Positions 7,704-14,648 of a stretch of DNA of 26,284 nucleotides are shown one piece after another. Numbering within the stretch: position 1 is the stretch's first letter; every line of letters starts with the position of its first letter. The DNA lies in the NCBI GenBank assembly GCA_050694215.1, contig JBOGXB010000026.1, positions 1 through 26,284 on the forward strand, written 5' to 3'. The notes under the pieces were generated by a model, which worked only from the letters and a program-made list of their open reading frames with translations, was not told the origin of the DNA and did no database searches. The stretch comes from JBOGXB01 sp050694215 (lineage in GTDB: Bacteria; Actinomycetota; CADDZG01; WHSQ01). A program made the position numbers and the translations under genes.

Positions 7704-8876
7704 ATGGCACGCGAAGCCGTCATCGTGGAGGCCGTCCGCACCCCCCTGGGGAAGCGAGACGGGAAGCTCAAGGACTGGCACCCGGTCGATCTGCTCGGTG
7801 AAGTCTTGAGTGAGGTCGTTGCCAGGGGCGGGATCGATGCGGCCTCGGTCGACGATGTGATTTGTGGCTGCGTCTCTCAGGTTGGAGATCAATCGCTCAA
7901 CATCGGTCGCAATGCGTGGCTCGCGGCCGGGCTTCCCGAGGAAGTGCCGGCTACCACCGTGGACCGCCAGTGTGGTTCCTCGCAGCAGGCGGCCCATTTC
8001 GCCGCCCAGGGTGTGATCGCCGGTGCCTACGACGTTGCGATCGCATGTGGTGTCGAGTCGATGACCCGCGTGCCGATGGGTTCGAGCGCCCAGACCGCGG
8101 GGTTCCCGTTCAGCGAGAAGCTAATGGGTCGTTACGAGGGCGGGCTCGTCCCTCAGGGGGTCTCCGCCGAGATCATCTCCGAACGCTGGAGCCTGGGACG
8201 CGAGGAGCTGGACCGGTTCGGTGCTCGCTCGCATGAGCTTGCCGGGAAGGCCACGACGTCGGGCGCGTTCAAGAACGAGATCTTCCCCATCAAGATCGAG
8301 ACTGAGAACGGCACCGAGCTGTTCGAGACGGACGAGGGGATTCGGACCCCCAACCTCGAGAAGATGGCGACCCTGCCTCCCGCTTTCAAACCCGACGGCG
8401 TTGTCACGGCCGGGAACTCGTCACAGATCACGGATGGTGCAGCCGCGGTGCTCATCACCTCGCGCGCAAAGGCAGATGAGCTGGGTCTGCAGTCCCGCGC
8501 TCGCTTCGTGGAGTTTGCACTGGCGGGGACCGATCCGATCACGATGCTGACCGGGCCCATCCCCGCGACCAAGAAGGCGTTGGAGAAGGCAGCCGTGGCG
8601 ATCGAAGACGTGGATCTGATCGAGATCAACGAAGCGTTCGCGAGCGTCGTCCTTGCATGGAAGAAGGAGCTGGGGCTTGACGATGCCCGGTTCGACGAGC
8701 GCGTGAACGTGCACGGCGGAGCCATCGCGATCGGCCATCCTCTGGGTGCTTCAGGTGCTCGTCTGCTGACCACGCTGTTGAACGCCCTCGAGCAACGCGG
8801 GGGCCGTTACGGTTTGCAAACCATGTGCGAGGGCGGAGGGCTCGCCAATGCGACGTTGATCGAGAGGCTCGGCTGA
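7704..8876 (+). CDS. Acetyl-CoA C-acetyltransferase / thiolase family protein
   Basis: A 390-residue thiolase of normal family length. It carries the nucleophilic cysteine in VDRQCGSSQQA (C90), the GGAIAIGHPLGASG motif with the catalytic His (H345), the second active-site cysteine in TMCEGGGLANA (C375), and the NEAFA loop. Thiolases condense two acetyl-CoA or cleave 3-ketoacyl-CoA, in polyhydroxybutyrate, ketone or fatty-acid metabolism; the sequence alone does not decide direction or chain length. The ATG start is preceded by AAGGAAGG (about 7690-7697). No beta-oxidation partner gene is adjacent, so this may be a monocistronic degradative thiolase. It ends convergently with the next minus-strand gene. 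Confidence 0.93.
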   Translation: MAREAVIVEAVRTPLGKRDGKLKDWHPVDLLGEVLSEVVARGGIDAASVDDVICGCVSQVGDQSLNIGRNAWLAAGLPEEVPATTVDRQCGSSQQAAHFAAQGVIAGAYDVAIACGVESMTRVPMGSSAQTAGFPFSEKLMGRYEGGLVPQGVSAEIISERWSLGREELDRFGARSHELAGKATTSGAFKNEIFPIKIETENGTELFETDEGIRTPNLEKMATLPPAFKPDGVVTAGNSSQITDGAAAVLITSRAKADELGLQSRARFVEFALAGTDPITMLTGPIPATKKALEKAAVAIEDVDLIEINEAFASVVLAWKKELGLDDARFDERVNVHGGAIAIGHPLGASGARLLTTLLNALEQRGGRYGLQTMCEGGGLANATLIERLG

Positions 8877-8903
8877 ACCGTGTCCTAAACGGTCGGCATC
8901 GAG

Positions 8904-8935
8904 TGAGTACTAGGTTGGCCTACGAAACGTACTCA
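8904..8935. terminator. Inverted repeat at a convergent gene junction, possible terminator
   Basis: TGAGTAC (8904-8910) and GTACTCA (8929-8935) are perfect inverted arms 18 bases apart. They lie between the thiolase stop (+) and the stop codon of the next gene (-), which is inside the right arm. There is no U-tract, so a terminator role is only suggested by position. Confidence 0.3.
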
Positions 8936-9301
8936 GTCGACGGGCTTTAGCGGCGGCTGGCCCCCCGCCCGCACCAACTCCATCTTCTCCCCGCAATGTG
9001 TGGGCGGCTTGTCCTTCGAGGCCTTCTCGACCTTCAGCTCCAGTCCGCATACGGTGCACACGTATCTGAGCTCGTAATCGCTCACGTCTTCGAGGTCGGG
9101 CTCTGGCGGTATCAGCCCGACGTCTCGCCAGTACTTGTAGCCGAGGGTAAGGATGGCGGTGAAGAGGGCGACGGCGATCGCCGACCGCGGAAGACCATAG
9201 GTAGGGGTCAGGGCCGCCGCCGCTATGAGTGGGATCAGCACCAGGAGCGCTCTCACCGGCGGCGTTCTCCACAACGCAATCCACAGGCGTGGATAAACCA
9301 C
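8933..9301 (-). CDS. Small membrane protein with C-terminal zinc-ribbon-like domain
   Basis: The product of about 122 residues has two hydrophobic segments near its N-terminus (VRALLVLIPLIAAAALTP and SAIAVALFTAILTLGYKYW). A soluble C-terminal part follows with two CxxC/HC knuckles: RYVCTVCGLELKVE and PPTHCGEKMELV. The knuckles look like a rubredoxin- or zinc-ribbon-type metal site on the cytosolic side. I do not recognise the family. The longest frame begins at GTG 9316, but that GTG is part of a perfect AGGAGGTGA ribosome binding sequence, so GTG 9301 (M-VYPRLW) is the likelier start. It lies 120 bases downstream of crgA on the same strand, separated by hairpins, so it probably has its own promoter. 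Confidence 0.65.
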   Translation of the reverse strand: MVYPRLWIALWRTPPVRALLVLIPLIAAAALTPTYGLPRSAIAVALFTAILTLGYKYWRDVGLIPPEPDLEDVSDYELRYVCTVCGLELKVEKASKDKPPTHCGEKMELVRAGGQPPLKPVD

Positions 9302-9312
9302 ATCCTTGTGAT

Positions 9313-9321
9313 TCACCTCCT
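9313..9321 (-). promoter_or_regulatory. Perfect Shine-Dalgarno sequence AGGAGGTGA
   Basis: On the minus strand 9321-9313 reads AGGAGGTGA, fully complementary to the 16S rRNA 3' end. It contains GTG 9316, which would otherwise be the longest start, and so favours the in-frame GTG at 9301, although the spacing (14 bases after AGGAGG) is long. ATG 9303 is better spaced but opens only a short frame ending in TGA. Confidence 0.6.
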
Positions 9322-9370
9322 GATGACGAGGCGCTCGAGGTCGATCAGCTCTTCCTTACGGCGCCCCGTA

Positions 9371-9419
9371 GGAGCCCTTCGGCTCCGACGCGGTGCTCGA
9401 TACCCCATAGGGGTATTTT
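9371..9419. terminator. Two adjacent hairpins downstream of crgA
   Basis: Hairpin 1 pairs GGAGCC (9371-9376) with GGCTCC (9381-9386) around CTTC. Hairpin 2 pairs ATACCCC (9400-9406) with GGGGTAT (9410-9416) around ATA and is followed by TTT on the plus strand. Both lie just past the crgA stop codon, so they probably end or stabilise the crgA transcript. The only T-tract is on the plus strand. Confidence 0.5.
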
Positions 9420-9421
9420 AC

Positions 9422-9652
9422 TCAGTGCCATTGGGTGGCGATGATGAACGAGCCGGAGATCATCCCGAGCCCGACCCAGAGCTGGTACGGCTGGGTCCCA
9501 CCCGGCAACACGCCGAGGTAGTGGCTCACGATCGTGACGATCCCGGCCCCCATCAAGAGGAAGAACAGCGCGCCCACCCAGGGAGGTGACTGCTTGGGCT
9601 TGGGCTTGGGCGGAGGCTGGCGCCTCACGCGCTTGCTCCGGCTCTTCGGCAT
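9422..9652 (-). CDS. crgA: Cell division protein CrgA
   Basis: A 76-residue protein with the CrgA pattern: a basic, proline-rich cytosolic start (MPKSRSKRVRRQPPPKPK), two membrane helices (about 26-46 and 55-74) and the conserved ending GLGMISGSFIIATQWH. CrgA is an actinobacterial divisome protein that contacts FtsZ, FtsQ, FtsI and PBPs at the septum. In mycobacteria and streptomycetes it lies near pknB/trpG, as here. It starts at ATG 9652, with a TACTAT -10-like box only 7 bases upstream and no ribosome binding site, suggesting a leaderless mRNA. It is divergent from the sortase gene. Confidence 0.93.
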   Translation of the reverse strand: MPKSRSKRVRRQPPPKPKPKQSPPWVGALFFLLMGAGIVTIVSHYLGVLPGGTQPYQLWVGLGMISGSFIIATQWH

Positions 9653-9659
9653 GGGCGAG

Positions 9660-9665
9660 ATAGTA
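9660..9665 (-). promoter_or_regulatory. -10 box for leaderless crgA transcript
   Basis: TACTAT on the minus strand (9665-9660) fits the actinobacterial TANNNT -10 consensus. It ends 7 bases before the crgA ATG, so transcription would begin at or next to the start codon. No clear -35 is present. Confidence 0.5.
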
Positions 9666-9699
9666 GCGGGGTGATCGGATGACTAGCGGAGCGCTCGGG

Positions 9700-9705
9700 G
9701 ATAAT
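9700..9705 (+). promoter_or_regulatory. -10 box for leaderless sortase transcript
   Basis: GATAAT (9700-9705) matches the TATAAT consensus in five of six bases. It ends 8 bases before the sortase ATG, where no ribosome binding site is present. Together with the crgA box it makes a compact divergent promoter with both mRNAs apparently leaderless. Confidence 0.5.
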
Positions 9706-9713
9706 CCGGTGCC

Positions 9714-10358
9714 ATGAGGTTCGTGCGCATCCTCGGAAAGCTCCTGATCTCCGTCGGCGTCGGAGTCCTTTTGTTCGTTGCGTGGACCTTGTGGGGCACC
9801 GGGCTCTACTACAACGAGCAGCAGGATTCCCTTCGGGACGAGTTCGCGCAGCTCCCCAGGGGGACCGAGTCGAACGAACGGCAGGGGAGGCCTCCTCCGG
9901 GCTACAACCCTCGGCCGGGCCAACCCGTTTTCCTCCTGAGGATCCCGGCCATCGACATGGATCAGGTGGTCGTAGAGGGTGTGGGCACCGATGACCTGCG
10001 CAAGGGCCCGGGCCATTACCCATCGTGCGGAGGGGCGTTTACCAAGCCGCTCTGCACGGAGTTCCCCGAAGCGTGGCCGGGCGAGAGGGGCCGCGTCATC
10101 GTCTCCGGGCACAGGACGACCTACGGGGCGCCATTCTGGGACCTCAACAAGCTCAAGACCGAGGATCGCATCCTCATAGAGACAAAGTGGGGAGACTTCA
10201 CGTACGAGGTGACGAAGAAAGACCTCGTCCTGCCGGATTCACCGGCGGTGGTGATCCAGGAGCTCGATGAACGTGAGCTGGCATTGACCACCTGCAACCC
10301 GAGGTTCTCGGCTTCGCAGAGATTGATCGTGTACGCGACCCTGGCGAGCTTCTCGTGA
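9714..10358 (+). CDS. Class E sortase
   Basis: A 214-residue membrane transpeptidase. Residues 9-30 form the single N-terminal membrane helix. The sortase barrel carries the catalytic His in VSGHRTTYGAPFWDLNKL (H133), the Cys in LTTCNPRFSA (C194) and the Arg in SQRLIVYA (R203). The HRTTYGAPF and TTCNPRFSAxxR patterns are those of actinobacterial class E sortases, which anchor proteins with LAxTG-type sorting signals to peptidoglycan. No gene in the window encodes an obvious LAxTG substrate. Compared with the usual GPGHYP-(short)-PGE-G segment there is an insertion, about residues 104-121, with two cysteines (C105, C114). The stop codon overlaps the start of a 39-residue membrane peptide gene. 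Confidence 0.93.
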   Translation: MRFVRILGKLLISVGVGVLLFVAWTLWGTGLYYNEQQDSLRDEFAQLPRGTESNERQGRPPPGYNPRPGQPVFLLRIPAIDMDQVVVEGVGTDDLRKGPGHYPSCGGAFTKPLCTEFPEAWPGERGRVIVSGHRTTYGAPFWDLNKLKTEDRILIETKWGDFTYEVTKKDLVLPDSPAVVIQELDERELALTTCNPRFSASQRLIVYATLASFS

Positions 10359-10474
10359 GCCGGCGGTCGTGGAAGTCCCGCCTCCTCGAGCTCGCCCTGT
10401 GGGCCGCGGTCGCGCTGGTCACCGCCGCCATCATGATCTCGCTCTCCGAGACGTTGCTCCCGAACAACTTCTAG
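10355..10474 (+). CDS. 39-residue single-pass membrane peptide overlapping the sortase stop
   Basis: GTG 10355 overlaps the sortase TGA by four bases (GTGA) and opens a frame of 39 codons to TAG 10474. The peptide begins with a basic segment (SRRSWKSR), has one membrane helix (ELALWAAVALVTAAIMISL) and ends SETLLPNNF. The overlap implies translational coupling to the sortase. The basic N-terminus predicts it inside and the short tail outside. I know of no characterised family for it. The positive-inside pattern, G/C-rich third positions and the exact overlap support a real gene, perhaps a sortase accessory peptide, but function is unproven. Confidence 0.6.
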   Translation: MSRRSWKSRLLELALWAAVALVTAAIMISLSETLLPNNF

Positions 10475-10547
10475 TTTCGGCTCACGTAGTGGCGCGCGAC
10501 GTCCTCGACATCGCCGCGGGGGGCCGCGCGGATGACGACGGTTTGTT

Positions 10548-11849
10548 TCAGGTGCAATGGCGCATCACGACGCTATTCGTGATCTCGACGGCCCGGTTGA
10601 AGTCCTCTATCGCGACGCGCTCGTCGTCGCCGTGGATCGTTGCCAGAAGCTCCGGAGACAACACGAGCGGGACCCACCCGTAGCCGGTCGCTCCCTTGGC
10701 TCGGAAATAGCGGACGTCGGTGATCCCGGCAGTGAGCGAAGGGACAGGGAGCCCCAAAGGACTCGACGCATCCATAAGCAGATCGTAGAGACGGCCCTGA
10801 TCGCTGACGGGACCACCGTGTCGCGCCTTGACCTCGACGGTTACGCCAAGGTGGTCCACCTTCTTACGGAGGGTCGACAAGAAGTCGTCGACGTCGGTGT
10901 CCGGAAGCAGGCGCACGTCGAGTGAAGCGACGGCTTCCCCGGGCACGACGTTGTGCTTGTAGCCGGCTGAGATCTCCGTCGGAGTGACGGTGTCGGACAA
11001 GAGCGCCGCGATCACGCCCCGCCTGCGTAAGGGCTTGCTCAACGCCAACACCACGGCCCGGCCCGCTCCGGAGGCGAGCACCTTGAACAGTTGCGCGGTG
11101 GGTGAGGGTGCGTTCTCTGCGAGGATCCGGAACTGCTCGCTCATTATGGGATGGACGCGCGGCGGCCTGTATCCCGCCACCTTGTCGACGGCCTTGACCA
11201 GCTTGTGAGGTGCCTGGTCGAGAGGAGGCAGCCCGCCGTGCCCGGGCTCGCCCGTAGCCTTGAGCTCGATCCAGAGCGCCGACTTCTCGCCCCGAGCAAT
11301 AGGCATCACCGCCCCGTCGAGAACGCCACTGAGACCGAAGGCCCCTTCACCGAGGACGTCGGGAGCCAAGCCGTCGCGGAATCCGACCTCACCGGGGTGT
11401 TCCTCGAGGAGCCAGCGAGCGCCGTGGATGCCGCCCGCTTCCTCGTCGGCCACTGCGACGACGAATAGCTCTCGGCCGGGGCTCGCGTTCGACGCAGAGA
11501 GCTCCTTGGCCGCGGCCGCATGCAGGGCCGTGATGCCCTTCATGTCGAGGGTGCCTCGCCCCCACACGAAACCGTCCGCGACCTCGGCGCCGAAGGGGTC
11601 GTGGCTCCACCTCTCAGGCTCCACCCCGACGACGTCGAGGTGAGAGAGCAGCACGAGCGCGGGGAGGTCTCGGGGGCCGGGCACGCGCCCGACCAGGCTC
11701 GTGCGTCCTTCCGGATCGGAGAACAGCTCGACCTCGAGGCCGGCGGAGCGCAGGTCCGCCTCCAACAGCTCCGCCGCCTCCGTCTCGTTCCCAGGCGGGT
11801 TGGTCGTGTCGATGCGGACGAGCTCCTGCAGCAGCTCCAGCGCGGTCAC
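10548..11849 (-). CDS. M20 family metallopeptidase (ArgE/DapE/ACY1/CPG2 type)
   Basis: A 433-residue cytosolic zinc peptidase or amidohydrolase. Metal-binding and catalytic signatures follow the M20 order: LVLLSHLDVVG (H70, D72), WGRGTLDMKG (D102), VADEEAGGIHG (E136 general base, E137 ligand) and the last ligand in ATIHGDDERV (H406). The lid/dimerisation domain lies between (LKATGEPGHGG onward). Family members hydrolyse N-acyl amino acids, dipeptides or carboxypeptidase substrates; the substrate here cannot be told. It starts at GTG with no ribosome binding site but a TAAGCT box six bases upstream, suggesting a leaderless message. It lies between the sortase unit and trpG, an uncommon guest in this cluster. 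Confidence 0.9.
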   Translation of the reverse strand: MTALELLQELVRIDTTNPPGNETEAAELLEADLRSAGLEVELFSDPEGRTSLVGRVPGPRDLPALVLLSHLDVVGVEPERWSHDPFGAEVADGFVWGRGTLDMKGITALHAAAAKELSASNASPGRELFVVAVADEEAGGIHGARWLLEEHPGEVGFRDGLAPDVLGEGAFGLSGVLDGAVMPIARGEKSALWIELKATGEPGHGGLPPLDQAPHKLVKAVDKVAGYRPPRVHPIMSEQFRILAENAPSPTAQLFKVLASGAGRAVVLALSKPLRRRGVIAALLSDTVTPTEISAGYKHNVVPGEAVASLDVRLLPDTDVDDFLSTLRKKVDHLGVTVEVKARHGGPVSDQGRLYDLLMDASSPLGLPVPSLTAGITDVRYFRAKGATGYGWVPLVLSPELLATIHGDDERVAIEDFNRAVEITNSVVMRHCT

Positions 11850-11855
11850 GTCCGC

Positions 11856-11861
11856 AGCTTA
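11856..11861 (-). promoter_or_regulatory. Possible -10 box for leaderless M20 peptidase mRNA
   Basis: TAAGCT on the minus strand (11861-11856) fits TANNNT and lies six bases before the GTG start of the peptidase. No Shine-Dalgarno sequence is visible. No -35 is recognisable. Confidence 0.3.
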
Positions 11862-11935
11862 GTTACTCTGACCGGCACCATGACTCCGTATGTGTCGACG
11901 AGACGTGTGGCGCCAACCCGGGCTGGGAGGTTGTC

Positions 11936-12502
11936 ATGCGGCTTCTGTTGATCGACAACTTCGACTCGTTCGTTTACAACCTCGCGCAGGCCTTCGGGGC
12001 GCTGGGAGCGGAGCCGTTGGTCGTTCGCAACGATGCGAGCATCGATGATCTTCGGGCCCTTGAGCCGGACGCGGTCGTCATCTCGCCCGGCCCCGGTTCT
12101 CCGAGCGACGCCGGCGTGTCCGTCGATGCGGTGCGGGAATTCGGCAAGGACAAGCCGGTACTCGGCGTGTGTCTCGGTCATCAGTGCATCGGAGCCGCAT
12201 TCGGAGGCCGCATCGAGCGAGCTGTCGTCGGTCCCGTTCACGGAAAGACGTCGTCGATTACCCACGATCACGACGGCGTCTTCTCGGGCCTTCCGTCCCC
12301 CTTCACCGCGACCCGCTATCACTCGCTGGCCATCGACGAAGAGACCTTCCCCTCGGACCTCGTCATCACCGCTCACAGCAACGATGGAGTGATCATGGGA
12401 ACGCGCCATCGTGAGCTGTCGATCGAGGGCGTTCAGTTCCACCCGGAGTCGGTGCTAACCGACGAGGGCCCAAAGCTGCTCGCGAACTTCCTTCGCCTGT
12501 AA
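11936..12502 (+). CDS. trpG: Glutamine amidotransferase subunit, anthranilate/aminodeoxychorismate synthase component II
   Basis: A 188-residue class I glutamine amidotransferase. It has the oxyanion strand VVISPGPGSPSDAG, the nucleophile elbow GVCLGHQ (C79), and the catalytic His/Glu in VQFHPES (H169, E171). It would supply ammonia from glutamine to a chorismate-using partner (TrpE or PabB), making anthranilate or aminodeoxychorismate. In actinobacteria this gene, called trpG or pabA, classically sits beside pknB. Here it has the opposite orientation, converging on the 3' end of pknB. It starts at ATG with GGGAGG five bases upstream. No trpE/pabB is nearby, so a dual tryptophan/folate role is possible. 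Confidence 0.93.
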   Translation: MRLLLIDNFDSFVYNLAQAFGALGAEPLVVRNDASIDDLRALEPDAVVISPGPGSPSDAGVSVDAVREFGKDKPVLGVCLGHQCIGAAFGGRIERAVVGPVHGKTSSITHDHDGVFSGLPSPFTATRYHSLAIDEETFPSDLVITAHSNDGVIMGTRHRELSIEGVQFHPESVLTDEGPKLLANFLRL

Positions 12503-12550
12503 ACATCACACGCGGGAGGGCGCCCGTTCGTCCTGCCGCGAGGGCTCTGA

Positions 12551-12595
12551 GGCGCACGCCGACGAACAGAGAAGCGGGCTCGGCCGGCGTGCGCC
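12551..12595. terminator. Long GC-rich inverted repeat between convergent trpG and pknB
   Basis: GGCGCACGCCG (12551-12561) is perfectly inverted as CGGCGTGCGCC (12585-12595), with a 23-base loop, in the 241-base gap between the trpG and pknB stop codons. There is no U-tract. It may act as a bidirectional transcript end or stabiliser. The gap also holds a short direct repeat, GGTTGCAG twice (about 12703-12719). Confidence 0.4.
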
Positions 12596-12743
12596 GAAGG
12601 AGCAGGCCCCCGCCGATCAGGCGGCGGCCGTCGCGCCCCTCGCAAGGGACGGGGCGGGCGTCCGAGCGCTCTCCGTCGCTCCGGGACGAGCTGGCGCCCT
12701 CGGGTTGCAGGGTTGCAGGTCTTCCCGTCCTAGGTCCGTGGAC

Positions 12744-14648
12744 TCAGAGGAAGCGGAGCAGCGACAGCGCAAAGGCGACAAGCGGCACCTGCGCTCCGCC
12801 GGCCTGCACGTACAACGTCGCGTCGTCGCCCTCCGACACCGGCGTCCCGGGCTCGGGATCCTGCCTGCAGACGAAGCCGGGAGGCTCGGCGCACGGCTCC
12901 TCCGTCTCCTCTTGCTGCGTGACGTCGAGCCCGTAATCGTCTTCAAGGACGTTCTCCGCCTCGTCTCCGTCCTGTCCGGTTACGTCGGGCATGTCGCGCT
13001 CCTCCGATCCCTCCGACACGAGGATCCGCACCGTGTCCCCGGATGCGGCTTCCTCGCCCGGCCCGGGGTCCTGGGAGATCACGAGGCCTTCGTCCACGTC
13101 GTCACTGGGAGCGCGGTCTACCTCTTCGTTCAGCCCGGCCGCCCTGATCTCTTCTATCGCGCTGTCCTCGGTCTGGTTGATCACGTTGGGGACCGTGACG
13201 GCCTCGGGCCCGCTCGAGACGACGAGGTCGACCTCCGAGCCGCGATCCACCTCCTCGCCCCCCGCGGGATCCTGGGAGATGACCTCGTCCTCGGGGACCT
13301 CCTCGCTGGCCTCCCGTCTCGTCTCACCGACGGCGAGGCGAGCGTCCCTCAGCTCGTTCGTCGCTTCGTCGAGAGGCAGCCCCTCGACGTTTGGGACGGT
13401 CGTCTGCCTCCTTCCGCCGGAGATGGTCAACAGGACGGTCGAGCCCTCTTCGGCCCCCTCGCCCCCCTCGGGATCCTGCTCGAGCACCTCGTCCTCGGGC
13501 CTCGGGCTGTTGCGAGGTTGCGTATCGACCTCGAATCCCGCCTCCTCGAGGATGTCGCGGGCCCGGTCCACGTCTCGCCCGACGACGTTTGGCACCCTCA
13601 CGGTGGGCCCTCCGAACAGGCTGTCAGCAAGTAACCACGCGAGCAGCCCGAACACCGCCAGGATGAGGAGGGCAACGACCACATAGAAGGCGGCGCGCCT
13701 CCGCCCTTCCGGAGGCTCGTACTCTTCTTCCTCGGCACGCTCCATCACGCGGGTTCCCCCTCCGGCGGGCGCGACCATCGTCTGATCGGCCATCAACGGA
13801 GTTGCCTGCACGGATTGGCCGGAGAGGAACCGTTGGAGGTCCTCTCGCATCTCGGCCGCCGACGAGTACCGGTTGTCGGGGTTCTTTGCGAGTGCCTTCA
13901 TAGTGATCGCGTCCATCCCGGAGGGGACGTCGGGATTGACCATCGATGGCGGCTTTGGGTCCTCCCGCACCTGCTTGTAGGCGATGGATAGGGGAGTGTC
14001 GCCCGTGAACGGGACCTGTCCGGTGACCATCTCGTGGAGAACGCAGCCCAGCGCGTAGACGTCGGAACGCGCGTCCACCGGGTTGCCTTGTGCCTGCTCG
14101 GGCGATAGGTACGAGGCCGTGCCGATCACCATTCCGGTCTGCGTCATCGTCAGATCGCCGTCGCCACCCAGAGCGCGCACGATGCCGAAATCGGTCACCT
14201 TGGTCTGGCCGTCCGAAGTGAGCATGATGTTGCTGGGCTTGATGTCGCGATGAACGAGCCCGGCCCCGTGCGCGCGCTCGAGCGCCTTTGCAACGTCGGC
14301 AGCGATCTCCGCAGCGCGCTCGGGAAGCAGCGGGCCCTCGTCGCGGATGATGTCCGCGAGCGCACGTCCATCGATGTGCTCCATGACGATGAAGTAGGCC
14401 CCCTCATCCGAGCCGTAGTCGTAGAGCGACACGATGTTGGGATGGCTCAGTCCGGCAGCTGCCTGGGCCTCTCGGCGGAAGCGCTCGACGAAGGACCGGT
14501 CCTTGGACAGCCTCTCGGTCAGCACCTTGACGGCGACTTCACGGCCGAGGAGCTCGTCGCGGGCGCGATAGACCTCCGCCATCCCACCCGAGCCGATCGG
14601 CTCGATGATGGCGTAGCGGCCGCCGTAGGTCTTGGCCTGTGCGCTCAA
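12744..14648 (-). CDS. pknB: PASTA-domain Ser/Thr protein kinase PknB
   Basis: A 634-residue transmembrane kinase and the last gene of the operon. The cytosolic kinase domain (about 1-275) has a glycine loop GSGGMAEV, lysine K41, catalytic HRDIKPSN (133-140), DFG (153-155) and activation-loop threonines (TMTQTG) that PstP would dephosphorylate. One membrane helix spans about 319-341. Outside are four PASTA repeats (about 350-411, 416-479, 485-545, 552-616), which bind muropeptides or lipid II in characterised homologues. PASTA 4 carries two cysteines (C586, C594). Unusually the protein does not end after PASTA 4 but has a hydrophobic tail (618-634, VPLVAFALSLLRFL). The start is TTG 14648, overlapping the pknA stop by four bases (TTGA) after a GGAG motif. 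Confidence 0.93.
   Translation of the reverse strand: MSAQAKTYGGRYAIIEPIGSGGMAEVYRARDELLGREVAVKVLTERLSKDRSFVERFRREAQAAAGLSHPNIVSLYDYGSDEGAYFIVMEHIDGRALADIIRDEGPLLPERAAEIAADVAKALERAHGAGLVHRDIKPSNIMLTSDGQTKVTDFGIVRALGGDGDLTMTQTGMVIGTASYLSPEQAQGNPVDARSDVYALGCVLHEMVTGQVPFTGDTPLSIAYKQVREDPKPPSMVNPDVPSGMDAITMKALAKNPDNRYSSAAEMREDLQRFLSGQSVQATPLMADQTMVAPAGGGTRVMERAEEEEYEPPEGRRRAAFYVVVALLILAVFGLLAWLLADSLFGGPTVRVPNVVGRDVDRARDILEEAGFEVDTQPRNSPRPEDEVLEQDPEGGEGAEEGSTVLLTISGGRRQTTVPNVEGLPLDEATNELRDARLAVGETRREASEEVPEDEVISQDPAGGEEVDRGSEVDLVVSSGPEAVTVPNVINQTEDSAIEEIRAAGLNEEVDRAPSDDVDEGLVISQDPGPGEEAASGDTVRILVSEGSEERDMPDVTGQDGDEAENVLEDDYGLDVTQQEETEEPCAEPPGFVCRQDPEPGTPVSEGDDATLYVQAGGAQVPLVAFALSLLRFL

Noticed and set aside
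10471..10557. 28-codon minus-strand frame after the M20 stop (TTG start, MHLKQTVVIRAAPRGDVEDVARHYVSRN-like)
   Set aside because: High third-position GC and overlap with the peptidase end are suggestive, but it is short, has no start signal, and the opposite strand is equally GC-biased.
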